Counted from the first letter of the stretch, positions 9,401 to 11,664 are shown. The stretch is DNA of 11,828 nt from Baffinella frigidus (GCA_026770585.1 MU646437.1:183506-195333); one strand, 5' to 3'. The notes: generated from the sequence alone by a model not told the origin. Made by a program: numbers and translations.

Positions 9401-10703
9401 GAGAAACCTTCCTCTCCCTGCCACCCAACCACCCCACCACCCACCCACCGCACGCTTCCGCAACGTGTGACCTGGCGTGGGTGGGTGGGTGGCAGGGAGA
9501 GGAGGCGACGCTGTTTGCGATCTACGGCCTGACGGACAAAGGCTCCTCGTGGCTCGGGCCCCTCATCGCTGGCGCCATTGCTCAGGCTACTGGTGCCAAT
9601 CGCCCACCATAAACCCTAAATACCCCCGCACCATGAACCCTAAATGCCCCGCATTAGTGCACGAGGACGAGAGAAGAGTCAGAGTTCGAAGCAGTGCAAG
9701 GGGTTGATAGGGAGACACGAGAGGTCCGTAGATGTACGGCCTGACAGACAAAGGCTCCTCGTGGCTCGGGCCTCTCGTCGCTGCCGCCATTGCCCAGGCC
9801 ACTGGTTCCACCCCCCCCCACCTCTTCCTCCCCCTCCTCCTTTTTCTTCATCCCCTCCTCATCATCATCCGCCTCCTCCTCCTCCATCCCAAAACAGACT
9901 TCTGGGAACTCTGACTCATCTTTATATCCCTGTGCAAGCCTCTGGGCCCTGCAAAGTTTTTTGGCGTTTAGGTCCTAGTCTTACAAGGCCTTCGCGAACG
10001 GGAATACATGGTGCTCTTGTTGGTTTCGATTCGTCATAAACGCACTTTCCTCTCTCTCTCTCTCTCTCGCTCTCTCTCTTTCTCACTCTCACTGTAAAGT
10101 AGTGTATCCCCTAATCGAGTCCCTGCAGGAAACGTGCGGCAGACGTGCAAGTCTCCGGTCCCTTTAGTATAGTGTAACCCTTGGTCGCGTCCCTAAACCC
10201 TGAACCCCAAATCCTAAACCCTTGAACCCTAAACCCTTAAACGTAAATTCTAAAGCCTAAACCCTAAACCTGAAACCCTAAACCTGAAACCTGGAACCCT
10301 AAACCTTAAACCCTAAACCCTAAACCCTAAACCTGAAACCATGAACTCTCAACCAGGAAACGTGCGGCTAACGTTCGTGTACCTCCTAGCAATGATCGTC
10401 TTCTCGATGTATCTTCTCAAGTCGTTAGGAAATGGTGTAGCCCTGGACTCCTTTCTAAAGCCATTTCTGGCACAAACCCAAACAAAATTACTTTTAACAG
10501 TGCGTGTGCCGTTTGCAGGACCAGGGGGTTTTCAAATTTGCACCATGACTTGACGACTTTGGAAAGGGGTCCAGGGCTGAACCCTTCTCTCTCCAGGAAA
10601 CGTGCGGCTGACGTTCGTGTACCTCCTGGCAATGATCGTCTTCTCCATGTATCTTCTCAAGTCTGTCGATCAGGCCCAGGGCATCGCCGACGCATCCCGA
10701 GGG
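292..10703 (+). CDS. ATG22-like: Atg22-like MFS transporter gene, 11 exons, 5' end outside window
   Basis: This is a spliced coding region: 292-388, 2455-2522, 2859-2897, 4048-4146, 4816-4903, 5724-5837, 7323-7394, 8045-8125, 8832-8870, 9496-9592, 10597-10703. The junctions are all GT-AG, the phases join without a break and the sum is 901 nt (about 300 codons). The joined product is hydrophobic and follows the order of the Atg22/UMF1 family: a membrane segment, a WW-containing segment, a basic linker, a segment with FYSD, more membrane segments, GPIQ then SYSR, then TDKGSSWLGPL, and a last membrane segment ending in YLLKSVDQ. In yeast, Atg22 exports amino acids from the vacuole after autophagy; substrate and membrane are unknown here. 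Family members have about 12 membrane segments and roughly 450-600 residues, so the N-terminal part lies upstream. The family call rests on remembered motifs, not a search. The exon chain itself is strong because phase and family order agree at every junction. Confidence 0.85.
437..472. repeat. CCGTAGG-type palindrome
   Basis: CACCCTACGGTAGGCAA is followed by the inverse GCCGTAGGGT in intron 1, between exon 1 and its first downstream copy. It shares 15 bp with the element at 8207. Confidence 0.6.
519..581 (+). pseudogene. 3' partial copy of exon 1 with donor
   Basis: The sequence matches the last two-thirds of exon 1 and ends CAG|GTTAAT. Translated in frame it gives VGVVVGVVSSVFSIGATVLV; most differences are silent (VV.SSVFSIGA is unchanged). 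It lacks its own acceptor and the exon start. Confidence 0.8.
616..643 (+). repeat. Dispersed intron repeat, copy 1
   Basis: It contains GGCAACGAAATGT then CTACAC, nearly identical to 4945-4972 in intron 5. In both places it lies shortly after an exon donor. Confidence 0.5.
682..747 (+). pseudogene. Second 3' partial copy of exon 1 with donor
   Basis: It matches the 3' part of exon 1 and ends GTGCAG|GTATCC. Relative to the intact exon I count five silent codon changes and two replacements (Ile/Val, Gly/Val); the replacements are shared with the copy at 519-581, so the two downstream copies are closer to each other. Confidence 0.8.
891..1072 (+). repeat. Direct repeat in intron 1 (16-mer at both ends)
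   Basis: CGTGACCAAATTGCAC occurs at 891-906 and 1057-1072. Between them lie a palindrome (946-963) and unrecognised sequence. The match suggests a duplicated intron segment. Confidence 0.5.
946..963. repeat. Short palindrome CCACCCCT-TT-AGGGGTGG
   Basis: Perfect 8-bp arms around TT in intron 1. Confidence 0.6.
1086..1100 (+). pseudogene. Short 3' end copy of exon 1 with donor
   Basis: Only the last 15 nt or so of exon 1 (AGTCCTCGTCCAG) and a GTGCGG donor remain. It is too short to stand alone, but it follows two longer copies of the same exon end in the same order. Confidence 0.6.
1146..1232 (-). pseudogene. Inverted 5' partial copy of exon 4 in intron 1
   Basis: On the minus strand this reads an upstream intron motif (GACGCGTAATCCCAAAC), an acceptor-like CAG, then sequence coding GEWLGFKGAAETPW, matching the echo at 3551. 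One small shift separates the first codons from the GEWL frame. It is the only inverted exon copy seen and lies three exons away from its parent. Confidence 0.75.
1850..1988 (+). mobile_element. Inverted-repeat element family A, copy 1 (139 bp)
   Basis: The ends are CCACTTAGCAGC and GCTGCTAAGTGG. It shares its whole length with the copies at 5852-6000 and 11034-11172. It has no coding capacity, so it fits a non-autonomous MITE. An inner palindrome at about 1941-1965 has CCTTGAATTCAAGG at its core. No clear target duplication was found. Confidence 0.8.
2455..2522 (+). CDS. Exon 2: loop and start of the WW helix
   Basis: The acceptor is GTGCAG and the donor is TG|GTACGC. Reading in phase 0 from exon 1 gives 22 codons plus TG: VVVGNENNDRLADRAA, then IFTSGI and the first two bases of Trp. 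The polar part is a loop. The hydrophobic end joins exon 3 to form IWWLAFGLPAFFWF, like the GLWW..F.LP segment of Atg22 proteins. The exon was identified mainly because it is the one piece between exons 1 and 3 whose phase fits and which supplies the expected Trp-Trp. The echo 144 bp downstream at 2659-2666 supports this donor site. Confidence 0.65.
2515..2810 (+). repeat. 144-bp tandem duplication at the end of exon 2
   Basis: GGAATCTG|GTACGCC of the exon 2 donor recurs at 2659, and the following intron segments also match in part (GTGTGTTTA...CAGTATTT...TTTGCG). The copy keeps the exon end and donor but no acceptor, so it is the same type of downstream echo as at exon 1. Confidence 0.7.
2859..2897 (+). 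CDS. Exon 3: 39-nt micro-exon, WLAFGLPAFFWF helix
   Basis: The acceptor is TCTATCCAG and the donor is TTCAG|GTTCAG. The exon carries G (completing Trp from exon 2), 12 codons for WLAFGLPAFFWF, and AG (completing Arg with exon 4). The peptide fits the family's WW..F..P.F segment. A slightly longer form ending a few bases downstream is possible because GGTTCAGG is repeated there. No echo of this exon was found. Confidence 0.7.
3180..3310 (+). repeat. CCCTACA heptamer array
   Basis: Imperfect 7-bp repeats, mostly CCCTACA, in intron 3. They are a variant of the telomere-type CCCTAAA unit. Confidence 0.85.
3471..3532 (+). repeat. Intron motif AATGACGCGTAATCCCAA repeated before exon-4 copies
   Basis: The motif occurs at about 3474 and 3517 (here as GACACG), again at about 3805 and inverted at about 1206-1226. 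It travels with the exon-4 starts and marks the left flank of the duplicated segment, but it is absent directly before the intact exon. Confidence 0.65.
3551..3604 (+). pseudogene. 5' partial copy of exon 4
   Basis: CAGCACCCGG onward reads QHPGKKLDRGEWLVFKATP; intact exon 4 reads QHPGKTVERGEWLVFKGAV. A stop follows soon after. The acceptor-like CAG is kept. Confidence 0.8.
3643..3785 (+). repeat. CCCCAAA heptamer array
   Basis: It has more than ten CCCCAAA units, with a few CCCTAAA, in intron 3 between two exon-4 echoes. Minus-strand open frames here (repeats of GFGVWGL) are artefacts of the array. Confidence 0.9.
3841..3877 (+). pseudogene. Second 5' partial copy of exon 4
   Basis: It reads TVEREWLVFKGAAV in frame and then breaks off into AT-rich sequence. 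It lacks one codon relative to the intact exon (ERGEW becomes EREW) and lacks the QHPGK start. Confidence 0.75.
4048..4146 (+). CDS. Exon 4: basic cytoplasmic linker before the FYSD helix
   Basis: The acceptor is GTGGCAG and the donor is AATAG|GTTACT. With one base at the front and two at the end it gives 32 full codons: QHPGKTVERGEWLVFKGAV, then QTGRLLIRMRSTN, and a split Arg. The Arg/Lys-rich helical linker before the central FYSD helix is expected for Atg22 proteins. The exon has the most mobile echoes of the gene: 3551-3604 and 3841-3877 upstream, 4389-4446 downstream and an inverted copy at about 1150-1204. An inverted-repeat element (4154-4301) begins only 8 nt after the exon end. Confidence 0.75.
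   Translation, partial: AAPGEDGRARGVAGVQRRGPNRPSPHPHAIYQ
4154..4301. mobile_element. Inverted-repeat element B with 5-bp target duplication
   Basis: Imperfect inverted arms of about 35 bp begin CTAGCTC and contain CCCACTTGATTTCGT; the right arm is its complement. TACTC flanks both sides (4149-4153 and 4302-4306), fitting a target site duplication. The interior of about 80 bp is AT-rich and non-coding. It is inserted just inside the donor of exon 4, yet leaves GTTACT intact. Confidence 0.8.
4389..4446 (+). pseudogene. 3' partial copy of exon 4 with donor
   Basis: It reads RLVFKSEIGRLLIRMRQTN and ends AACAG|GTTGCC, the same phase as the intact exon. In the GRLLIRMR..N part six codons differ silently and one by replacement. 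An internal gap removes two codons. Confidence 0.8.
4586..4618. repeat. Perfect 15-bp palindrome with 3-nt loop
   Basis: AAAAGCCAAGGTCGA and its exact complement are separated by AAA, in intron 4. Strand and role are unknown. It is followed directly by the CCGTAGG-type palindrome at 4619-4672. Confidence 0.85.
4619..4672. repeat. CCGTAGG-type palindromic element
   Basis: It contains CCGTAGGAACCCCCTATG, CCCTACGG and CCGTAGGGCCTATGG. The reverse complement of 8207-8261 has the same order of motifs, and 437-472 shares CCCTACGGTAGGCAA with that copy, so these are members of one short family. Confidence 0.6.
4816..4903 (+). CDS. Exon 5: FKFLVAYFFYSD helix
   Basis: The acceptor is TTTTTCTGACAG and the donor is CAACAG|GTTATC. 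The exon carries one base completing Arg, then 29 codons: EMFKFLVAYFFYSDTYSTVA followed by SVGILVIQQ. FLxAYFFYSD..ST.AS.GIL is among the most recognisable parts of the Atg22 family (fungal proteins read about the same), so this exon anchors the family call. It is one of the few exons with no partial copy seen nearby. Confidence 0.85.
4945..4972 (+). repeat. Dispersed intron repeat, copy 2
   Basis: It matches the segment at 616-643 with a few changes. Its role is unknown. Confidence 0.5.
5092..5114. repeat. GC-rich 11-bp palindrome
   Basis: ATGCGCCCGGA and its exact complement surround one central base in intron 5. No run of T follows, so it is not a bacterial-type terminator. Confidence 0.75.
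5398..5602 (+). repeat. 201-bp tandem unit: intron 5 end plus 5' part of exon 6
   Basis: The segment recurs directly at about 5600-5803: GATACAGGTCC, GAGTTGAGTG, GAACGAGCCCACCTCGGGAA, ACGTTCCGCAG and the exon start all repeat in order with a spacing of 201 bp. This shows one tandem duplication with one end inside the exon and the other inside the intron. Confidence 0.9.
5523..5602 (+). pseudogene. 5' partial copy of exon 6
   Basis: CGCAG|GAGCTTTGC opens a copy reading ELCMPSSSLGVLVIELLFAA and IAEIVFF. Eight codons differ from the intact exon: six silently, two by replacement (Val/Ile, Glu/Gly). It ends at GTCTTCTTT, where the tandem unit restarts. Confidence 0.85.
5724..5837 (+). CDS. Exon 6: membrane helix and charged loop
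   Basis: The acceptor is GTTCCGCAG and the donor is TCCGCG|GTGAAC. The 38 codons in phase 0-0 read ELCMPSSSLGILVIELLFAA, then IAGIVFFRFV and EKRYDISA. In Atg22 proteins the FYSD helix is followed by a short loop and a helix of this type. A tandem copy of the 5' part with its intron starts 201 bp upstream (5523). Copies of the 3' part with the donor lie at 6033-6076, 6203-6229 and 6339-6439. An inverted-repeat element starts 14 nt after the donor. Confidence 0.8.
5852..6000 (+). mobile_element. Inverted-repeat element family A, copy 2 (149 bp)
   Basis: Same orientation as copy 1. The left end CCACTTAGCAGCC is intact and the right end is worn (CGCTACTCAGTGG). The extra 10 bp is a local duplication of TGTACTAGAA. 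The inner palindrome core is CCTTGATTTCAAGG. It sits 14 nt after the donor of exon 6. Confidence 0.8.
6033..6076 (+). pseudogene. 3' partial copy of exon 6 with donor
   Basis: AGTCTTCTTCCGC through TCCGCG|GTCACA reads VFFRFVEKRYDISA. The four differing codons are all silent. It begins at the same GTCTTCTT at which the upstream half copy ends. Confidence 0.85.
6139..6318 (+). repeat. Four copies of a 32-bp CGCCAGAGGGCTCGA unit
   Basis: CGCCAGAGGGCTCGA, a short variable part and CACTTTTGACAT recur at about 6139, 6171, 6251 and 6287. They alternate with exon-6 tail copies and CCCTGAACCCTGC, forming a composite tandem unit in intron 6. Confidence 0.8.
6203..6229 (+). pseudogene. Second 3' partial copy of exon 6
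   Basis: GTCGAAAAGCGATACGATAT to TCCACG|GTCACACC reads VEKRYDIST, one replacement at the last codon. It is part of a larger tandem unit. Confidence 0.8.
6339..6439 (+). pseudogene. Third exon-6 tail copy, split by a GATA microsatellite
   Basis: GTCGATACGAT on the left and ATATCTCCTCG|GTGCG on the right are the two sides of the exon-6 tail. Between them are about 75 bp of GATA-type repeats. The seed GATACGATAT of the tail is itself GATA-like. Confidence 0.7.
6350..6430 (+). repeat. GATA microsatellite
   Basis: An impure start (ATATATGTATAGATATA) is followed by about 15 uninterrupted GATA units. Open frames here (SIYLSIYL on the minus strand) are not genes. Confidence 0.95.
6441..6955 (+). 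other. Intron 6, unassigned stretch
   Basis: No exon, echo or repeat was recognised. The open frame at 6783 has no family resemblance. CCATTCCATCC-type and CCCAGTTTGACTGGAC pieces have no clear partner. Confidence 0.4.
6956..7210 (+). repeat. CCCTAAA telomere-type array
   Basis: A long run of CCCTAAA with variants, with an orientation flip near 7143-7158 (TTAGGGTTTAGGGTTT). It ends in CCTGAAGCAG, which is also the acceptor of the exon-7 copy. Confidence 0.95.
7211..7265 (+). pseudogene. 5' partial copy of exon 7
   Basis: GAAGCAG|GTTCCGCTGG opens a copy reading VPLVMVGMYGYGFTCTIG that stops at ATCGGCC and continues as AAAACCCTAAACCCC. It lies 112 bp before the intact exon. Unlike other copies it has mostly replacement changes. 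Confidence 0.85.
7266..7318 (+). repeat. Telomere-type heptamers between the two exon-7 copies
   Basis: CCCTAAA and CCCCAAA units fill the space from the break of the exon-7 copy to the acceptor of the intact exon. Confidence 0.85.
7323..7394 (+). CDS. Exon 7: membrane helix VPLVMVGMCGYGF
   Basis: The acceptor is CTCACCCAG and the donor is TTCGAG|GTTTCC. The 24 codons, phase 0-0, start VPLVMVGMCGYGFMCAIG and end LVGAFE. This is a membrane helix in the place where Atg22 proteins carry the helix before the GxxQS region. The 5' partial copy at 7211-7265 runs directly into telomere-like heptamers. It differs by Tyr/Cys, Thr/Met and Thr/Ala, so here the copy has changed in protein sequence. Confidence 0.75.
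7450..7487 (+). pseudogene. Acceptor-side echo of exon 10 in intron 7
   Basis: GACCTGGCGTGGGTG, then GTGCCAG|GGAGAGGAGACGA, matches the intact acceptor of exon 10 (GACCTGGCGTGGGTG...GGCAG|GGAGAGGAGGCGA at 9470-9510). It lies upstream of exons 8 and 9, out of order. Confidence 0.7.
7486..7790 (+). repeat. CCCTGGA / CCTAGAC heptamer array
   Basis: 7-bp units of the types CCCTGGA, CCCTAGA and ATCCTAGACCCTGC (14-bp double unit) in intron 7. Confidence 0.9.
7801..7852 (+). pseudogene. 5' half copy of exon 8
   Basis: GATGCAG|GGAGCGCC opens a copy reading GAPIGFVNIWEAYVCGL, identical to the intact exon except Cys for Phe. After GGGCTC it runs into CCCTACACCC repeats. Confidence 0.9.
7853..8030 (+). 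repeat. CCCTACA / CCCTAGA heptamer array
   Basis: Telomere-like variant units between the half copy and the intact exon 8. Confidence 0.85.
8045..8125 (+). CDS. Exon 8: helix ending GPIQ
   Basis: The acceptor is GATGCAG and the donor is ATCCAG|GTCTCG. The 27 codons, phase 0-0, are GAPIGFVNIWEAYVFGLFHG and FFLGPIQ. The family consensus here is a W/E-E-x-Y helix followed by G..LG..QS.SR; the Gln-Ser of that motif is split between this exon and exon 9. A 5' half copy lies at 7801-7852 and a 3' half copy at 8285-8320, and both break at the same GGGCTC. Confidence 0.85.
8207..8261. repeat. CCGTAGG-type palindromic element
   Basis: It reads CCCTACGGTAGGCAA, GGGGCATAGGGGGGC and CTCCTACGG, the inverse of the element at 4619-4672. 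It lies in intron 8 between exon 8 and its 3' half copy. Confidence 0.6.
8285..8320 (+). pseudogene. 3' half copy of exon 8 with donor
   Basis: GGGCTCTTCCACGG to ATCCAG|GTCTCATC reads GLFHGFFLGPIQ with one silent change. It starts at the GGGCTC where the upstream half copy ends. A further trace of the intron after the donor (GGTCTCACCCTCACCTGCG) is at about 8476-8495. Confidence 0.85.
8330..8579 (+). other. Intron 8, unassigned stretch
   Basis: Apart from the donor-side intron trace at 8476-8495, nothing was recognised. Confidence 0.4.
8580..8822 (+). repeat. CCCTAAA then CCCAAAA heptamer arrays
   Basis: 8580-8700 is mostly CCCTAAA/CCCCAAA; 8715-8790 is mostly CCCAAAA. The array ends about 10 bp before the exon 9 acceptor. 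Confidence 0.95.
8832..8870 (+). CDS. Exon 9: 39-nt micro-exon SYSRALFASMVPK
   Basis: The acceptor is CTATATCAG and the donor is CCCAAG|GTCTCT. The 13 codons, phase 0-0, join GPIQ to SYSRALFASMVPK, matching the family motif QSYSR.LF...IP. It directly precedes the GEEA..F..Y motif of exon 10, as in fungal Atg22. No echo was found. Confidence 0.85.
8891..9030. mobile_element. Inverted-repeat element C (140 bp)
   Basis: The arms start CCACCA(A/G)CCCTCACGG and continue through GGACCAAATCG, about 33 bp with few mismatches. The middle holds a smaller palindrome around CCCCCTACGGAGGGG. Size and layout (TIRs plus central palindrome) resemble family A, but the ends are unrelated. No convincing target duplication was found. 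Confidence 0.7.
9150..9415 (+). repeat. About 178-bp tandem repeats before exon 10
   Basis: GCCAATAGATGTG...CGGTGGGG...GGGAGAGG at about 9168-9230 recurs at about 9346-9406. Each unit ends with an acceptor-like CAG and the start of exon 10 (9222 and 9398). Confidence 0.7.
9306..9335 (+). pseudogene. 5' partial copy of exon 10
   Basis: GGTGGCAG|GGAGAGGAGGCGAAG reads GEEAKLFMVS against GEEATLFAIY, then diverges. Shorter acceptor-side traces are at 9222 and 9398. Confidence 0.75.
9496..9592 (+). CDS. Exon 10: TDKGSSWLGPL helix
   Basis: The acceptor is GGGTGGCAG and the donor is ACTG|GTGCCA. The 32 codons plus one base read GEEATLFAIYGLTDKGSSWL, GPLIAGAIAQAT, and a split Gly. Family proteins have (K/G)xEAEFFGLY..TDKGSSWLGP here, the best conserved motif of Atg22. 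Acceptor-side echoes lie at 7472, 9222, 9306 and 9398, and a 3' half copy with its own donor at 9730-9804. Confidence 0.9.
9730..9804 (+). pseudogene. 3' partial copy of exon 10 with donor
   Basis: The copy reads MYGLTDKGSSWLGPLVAAAI and AQAT, ending ACTG|GTTCCA in the same phase as exon 10. Differences are four silent and two mild replacements. It lacks the GEEATLFA start. TAG before ATG could act as an acceptor, but use would delete that start. Confidence 0.85.
9812..9892 (+). repeat. Pyrimidine-rich tract
   Basis: About 80 bp of nearly pure C/T (CCCCCCCCCACCTCTTCC and similar) follows the second exon-10 copy. Homopyrimidine tracts like this can form triplex DNA; no function is evident. 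Confidence 0.8.
10048..10092 (+). repeat. CT microsatellite in intron 10
   Basis: TCTCTC repeats about 40 bp before the first acceptor-side copy of exon 11. Confidence 0.85.
10129..10148 (+). pseudogene. Short 5' copy of exon 11
   Basis: CCTGCAG|GAAACGTGCGGC is followed by AGACGTGC, then diverges. It is the first of three exon-11 starts. Confidence 0.7.
10193..10346 (+). repeat. CCCTAAA / CCTGAAA array
   Basis: Irregular telomere-type units between the first and second exon-11 starts. Confidence 0.9.
10357..10423 (+). pseudogene. Near-complete copy of exon 11
   Basis: CTCAACCAG|GAAACGTGCGG opens 67 nt identical in protein to exon 11 (NVRLTFVYLLAMIVFSMYLL, KS). All three base differences are silent. 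It then diverges at AAGTC|GTTAGG. If spliced from exon 10 and read through, it would give a different tail (LGNGVALDSFLKPF...) to a stop near 10551. It may therefore be an alternative last exon or a relic. Confidence 0.7.
10597..10703 (+). CDS. Exon 11: last membrane helix, C-terminal region
   Basis: The acceptor is TCTCTCTCCAG. The first two bases complete Gly from exon 10; then come NVRLTFVYLLAMIVFSMYLL and KSVDQAQGIADASRG. Fungal Atg22 proteins end similarly, with a helix after TGN.R and a VD..KG tail. The 3' end is uncertain. Either a donor at 10704 (GGG|GTACCA, phase 0) leads to more exons, or reading continues to TAA at 10764-10766, with the last codons lying in a palindrome (10743-10760). 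An upstream copy at 10357-10423 differs only at three silent positions. Confidence 0.8.
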
Positions 10704-10742
10704 GTACCACGCCAGATCGGACGAGGGGGTTGGATTTTTTAT

Positions 10743-10760
10743 TGCGTACCGGGGTACGCA
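10743..10760. repeat. Palindrome TGCGTACC-GG-GGTACGCA at the possible gene end
   Basis: Perfect 8-bp arms followed by TTTTAATTTTTG. It overlaps the last codons before TAA if exon 11 is the terminal exon; otherwise it is intronic. Confidence 0.7.
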
Positions 10761-10790
10761 TTTTAATTTTTGAAACCCCTGACTTGAGGA

Positions 10791-10838
10791 GGAATTGACT
10801 TTTGGCGACCTCTTCCAAGACTCTGGCGTGGTGCGCAC
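10791..10838 (+). repeat. Copy of intron 9 segment downstream of exon 11
   Basis: GGAATTGACTTTTGGCGACC to CTGGCGTGGTG matches 9259-9303, the stretch just before the exon-10 copy at 9306. The exon start itself is not kept. Confidence 0.75.
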
Positions 10839-10870
10839 TTTACCGCTCGCTTTCCCTCTTCCCAGTCACT

Positions 10871-10938
10871 TGTCCTCACCACACGGTGGACTACGGATTA
10901 ACGAAGGATCTTTCCTCACCACACGGTGGACTAAGGAT
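10871..10938 (+). repeat. Short tandem repeat CCTCACCACACGGTGGACTA
   Basis: The 20-mer, followed by GGAT, occurs twice about 42 bp apart. Confidence 0.8.
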
Positions 10939-10983
10939 CGAGGGGGTACGCACGCTTCCTCTTACTTACTCTTCCTTGTTATC

Positions 10984-11012
10984 TTCTTCTTTATTACTCT
11001 CGATACAGGTCC
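10984..11012 (+). repeat. Dispersed 30-bp segment shared with 5384-5410
   Basis: TTCTTCTTTATTACTCTCGA followed by TACAGGTCC is present at both places, and a worn version may be at about 1513. In intron 5 it marks the start of the 201-bp tandem unit. Confidence 0.7.
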
Positions 11013-11033
11013 TAGGTAAGCCACTCTGCCTCG

Positions 11034-11172
11034 CCACTTAGCAGCGGCCAAGTTCCTTTTCCCCCGGATATCCGGGGAAAATGCGGTTGGAAGCCAATAC
11101 CAATGGATAAGATTCTAGTGCAAGTCGTTTAGATGGACTGTATCCGTGAAGCCCTCAGTGGCTGCTAAGTGG
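11034..11172 (-). mobile_element. Inverted-repeat element family A, copy 3 (139 bp)
   Basis: It is in the opposite orientation, with exact CCACTTAGCAGC/GCTGCTAAGTGG ends and exactly the length of copy 1. Outer sequence matches the other copies closely. The inner palindrome has a different sequence (core CCGGATATCCGG) in the same place and of similar size. Confidence 0.8.
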
Positions 11173-11329
11173 TACGGAAGACTCGTCCACTCTCGTCATC
11201 TTCTCTCAGAGCGTTAGGCTCAGATGTGCAGCACTTTAGATCCTGAGAAATCTAGTCATTGACGGTTCTGGAGCCCTTAAGGATCTCTGTTGAATTCACG
11301 GTCTTGTTTTTTTTGGCTCCTGCGTGCAG

Positions 11330-11412
11330 AAGCCGGCTCTGATGCAGACCATGTGCTACGTGTTTTCACATCGAAACTCTTCCGTGCTTCAGGAAGGGCG
11401 GACGCGTATTCT
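11330..11412 (+). CDS. Possible additional exon, gene unassigned
   Basis: TTTTTTTTGGCTCCTGCGTGCAG is a good 3' splice site and TTCT|GTAAGT is the only textbook 5' splice site in the window. In phase 0 from exon 11 (donor 10704) it would read KPALMQTMCYVFSHRNSSVL and on. Another phase reads AGSDADHVLRVFTSKLFRAS. Neither resembles a known Atg22 tail. It could be a C-terminal exon, a 3' UTR exon, or part of a neighbour. Confidence 0.25.
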
Positions 11413-11436
11413 GTAAGTGGTTTGATTCTGGCGTAC

Positions 11437-11590
11437 AGAACAGGGTTACCTCGCTCACATAGAACAGGGTTACCTCGCTCACGTGGAGCCGTCGCCCCCC
11501 CCTAGGACCACCGCAGGGCCCTAGGTATCGCATACTGCAGGGTCCTATAGGGGTGGGCCTCCTTGTGAGTGAGGTACCCCTGTGCGCGTA
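11437..11590. mobile_element. Probable inverted-repeat element D
   Basis: ACAGGGTTACCTCGCTCAC on the left (present as two 24-bp tandem units, 11437-11460 and 11461-11484) is matched in inverse at about 11564-11585 (GTGAGTGAGGTACCCCTGT). The middle (11505-11555) is rich in CCTAGG/GGGCCC self-complementary pieces. Borders are approximate. Confidence 0.55.
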
Positions 11591-11664
11591 TGACGCCTGA
11601 ATCGTGGATCCTGAACCCATGCTATGCTGTAAGTTTTTTGATGCTGTCGTAAAAGTATGGCGTC

